Of a stretch of DNA of 52,051 nt, positions 50,788 through 52,051 are shown piece by piece. The notes under the pieces were generated by a model, which saw nothing but the letters and a program-made list of their open reading frames with translations, was not told the origin of the DNA and did not search any database. Position 1 is the stretch's first letter, and every line of letters begins with the position of its first letter. Source of the stretch: Akkermansiaceae bacterium UBA5020. Lineage in GTDB: Bacteria > Verrucomicrobiota > Verrucomicrobiia > Verrucomicrobiales > DEV007. The translations under genes were made by a program, and so were the position numbers. Where the stretch lies: the NCBI GenBank assembly GCA_002396885.1, contig DGXY01000052.1:989-53039 (forward strand). Direction: 5' to 3'.

Positions 50788-51414
50788 ATGGCAACGATCA
50801 AAGTGGCATGTCCGAAATGTGGGCAAAAGGTGTCAGGCGACGAGACCTTTTACGGGACGACGGTGGAATGCCCGGTGTGCTCCTCCGATATCCTGTTCCC
50901 CGGACAACGGCGCGAGGAGAAAGCGCCCGCGATCCTCGATCCAGTGCCGCCAGAGCGTCCCTTGGGAGACACGATCTCCCACCCGGTCCCTCCCGCTGAG
51001 GAAAAACCCGTCGCCCCCTCCCTGCCGGTCGCGACTTTCGAAGAATCCGCCGCGCCTCAATCGGCTCAGGAAACGCTGCCACCCGCTTCGGAGAAGGCGC
51101 CGGTGGAGGAGGAAGAGGAAGGCCCCGCACTGCCACCCTCTCCGATCTACGGGGCGATCTCGATCGTCTCGGCGGTGCTGAGCGTGGTCACCTGCGTCGG
51201 CGGCCCCCTTTTCGCTCCCCTCGCGATCATCTTTGGACACACCGCCCTCGCCAAGGCCCGCCACAGTCCCGTTCAGCCCGCCCCCGGACACACCCTCGGG
51301 GCGATCGGCCTGATGATCGGCTACGTCAGCCTCATCATTACCATCCTGATTCTGCTCGCCCTGACCTTCTTCGGCGATTCGATCCGTGAGGCCATCAGGC
51401 AGATCTGGGAGTAA
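50788..51414 (+). CDS. Zinc-ribbon DUF4190 membrane protein
   Basis: This is a 208-residue protein when started at ATG 50788 (MATIKVACPKCG). An N-terminal zinc ribbon with two CxxC pairs (C8, C11, C28, C31) is followed by an acidic, Pro-rich linker (about 40-120) and a DUF4190-type pair of transmembrane helices (GAISIVSAVLSVVTCVGGPLFAPLAIIFGHTALAKAR and the last helix VSLIITILILLALTFFG). The family function is unknown. It is monocistronic as far as visible. Confidence 0.75.
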   Translation: MATIKVACPKCGQKVSGDETFYGTTVECPVCSSDILFPGQRREEKAPAILDPVPPERPLGDTISHPVPPAEEKPVAPSLPVATFEESAAPQSAQETLPPASEKAPVEEEEEGPALPPSPIYGAISIVSAVLSVVTCVGGPLFAPLAIIFGHTALAKARHSPVQPAPGHTLGAIGLMIGYVSLIITILILLALTFFGDSIREAIRQIWE

Positions 51415-51518
51415 TCCCCGCCCGGCTTCCCGAAACCGAGTCGGCACCGATGGCAAGTTTGCTGCTTGCAAAAGCCTCGGCGTGGCTTAAAAAGCCCGAC
51501 CTGAGCGAATGCCTTGAA

Positions 51519-51546
51519 TTGTAATAATTTTCAGGCATTTTGATAT
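51519..51546 (+). promoter_or_regulatory. Possible eno promoter
   Basis: TTGTAA (51519-51524) and TGATAT (51541-51546) are spaced by 16 bases in an AT-rich stretch before eno, giving a leader of about 37 bases. Both hexamers match only partly. Confidence 0.4.
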
Positions 51547-51590
51547 TGAAGATTTCCCAATCAACTACAAACTAAACGAAGAACCGAACC

Positions 51591-52051
51591 ATGCTCGAAA
51601 CGACCATCACCAACATCCGCGCCCGTGAGATCATTGACTCCCGCGGCAATCCCACCGTCGAAGTCGATGTGGAACTCGAAGGCGGCGCCATCGGCCGCGC
51701 TGCGGTCCCGAGCGGCGCCAGCACCGGCGAGCACGAAGCCTGGGAACTCCGCGACGGCGACAAGGCGCGCTACCTCGGCAAAGGCGTCCTCAAGGCCGTC
51801 GAGGCCGTCAATGAGAAACTCGGACCCGAACTCATCGGACTCGACGCCACCGAGCAGACCGCGATCGACAAGCTGATGTTCCAGATCGACGGCTCGCCCA
51901 ACAAGGCCAACGTCGGTGCCAACGCCATCCTCGGCGTCTCCCTTGCCACGGCCCACGCCGCCGCGCACCAGCTTCAGTTGCCGCTCTACAAGTACATCGG
52001 CGGCCCGAACGCGAAGGTCCTCCCCGTCCCGATGATGAACATCATCAACGG
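51591..52051 (+). CDS. eno: Enolase, N-terminal part
   Basis: This is a partial gene: 153 codons are seen before the window ends. Enolase dehydrates 2-phosphoglycerate to phosphoenolpyruvate. The N-terminal domain is unmistakable: IRAREIIDSRGNPTVEVDVEL, AAVPSGASTGEHEAWELRDGD (loop with the catalytic Ser and His equivalents), and ANVGANAILGVSLATAHAAA then LPVPMMNIING. The start ATG 51591 is preceded by no strong Shine-Dalgarno (AACGAAG). It is the sixth enzyme of sugar catabolism in the window. Confidence 0.97.
   Translation, partial: MLETTITNIRAREIIDSRGNPTVEVDVELEGGAIGRAAVPSGASTGEHEAWELRDGDKARYLGKGVLKAVEAVNEKLGPELIGLDATEQTAIDKLMFQIDGSPNKANVGANAILGVSLATAHAAAHQLQLPLYKYIGGPNAKVLPVPMMNIIN

Noticed and set aside
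1..52051. tRNA, rRNA or other structured RNA genes
   Set aside because: No cloverleaf with a proper T-arm, no rRNA segment and no tmRNA or SRP-like sequence was recognised in the intergenic regions by reading.

Overview
The window reads as a chromosomal segment of a GC-rich (clearly above 60% by eye) Gram-negative bacterium, most probably of the phylum Verrucomicrobiota. The reasons are lpxK (lipid A), a Bat-like cluster built from BatA/VWA, coiled-coil and amidotransferase-like proteins, an SHD1-plus-C39 peptidase, PhoX-like/DUF839 and cytochrome secreted proteins, general scarcity of Shine-Dalgarno motifs, and REP-type hairpins of the kind common in that group. The taxonomic call is inference; no rRNA gene is present.

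Layout: (1) 1-11.5 kb: the end of a polysaccharide deacetylase, a small membrane protein, then five co-directional genes (BatA-like VWA protein, 1295-residue coiled-coil membrane protein, GATase-like membrane protein, cysteine-free caspase-like protein, further membrane protein). (2) 11.6-14.7 kb: minus-strand glycolytic block gap > terminator > pgk > tpiA. (3) 15-22 kb: housekeeping genes (odd P-loop NTPase, rph, lpxK, DUF456, glyS, rpmB, clpS). (4) 22-27 kb: a secreted set with a PhoX-like protein, a diheme cytochrome c, an anchored small protein, and a DUF1287 protein. (5) 27-33.5 kb: gpmI, cdsA-dxr-ROK sugar kinase (dxr/ROK overlap by ATGA), an SGNH hydrolase and a UPF0175/DUF3368 toxin-antitoxin pair. 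(6) 33.5-37 kb: a POT peptide transporter with a GspG-like insert, convergent with an SHD1-C39 peptidase. (7) 37-49.8 kb: a minus-strand respiratory complex I operon nuoDEFGHIJKLMN without nuoABC, preceded by a perfect CRP/FNR-type palindrome and a promoter. (8) 49.9-52 kb: a DUF1232 protein, a CCxxC lipoprotein, a zinc-ribbon DUF4190 protein and the start of eno.

Functional logic: six steps of sugar catabolism (a hexokinase-type ROK kinase, tpiA, gap, pgk, gpmI, eno) and most of complex I lie within 40 kb, alongside envelope and isoprenoid genes (lpxK, cdsA, dxr). The most unusual signals are non-coding. Two REPIN-like elements have perfect inverted arms with a compensatory base-pair change between copies, and one sits inside the nuo operon. 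A 33/35-matched hairpin of TACTCN hexamers carries the ribosome binding site of the next gene. Several start codons (pgk, nuoE, nuoI, nuoJ) share a leader made of a pyrimidine-rich low-complexity repeat plus a GC hairpin. The most unusual protein signals are the cysteine-less pseudo-caspase in the Bat-like cluster and the pseudopilin-like insert in the POT transporter.
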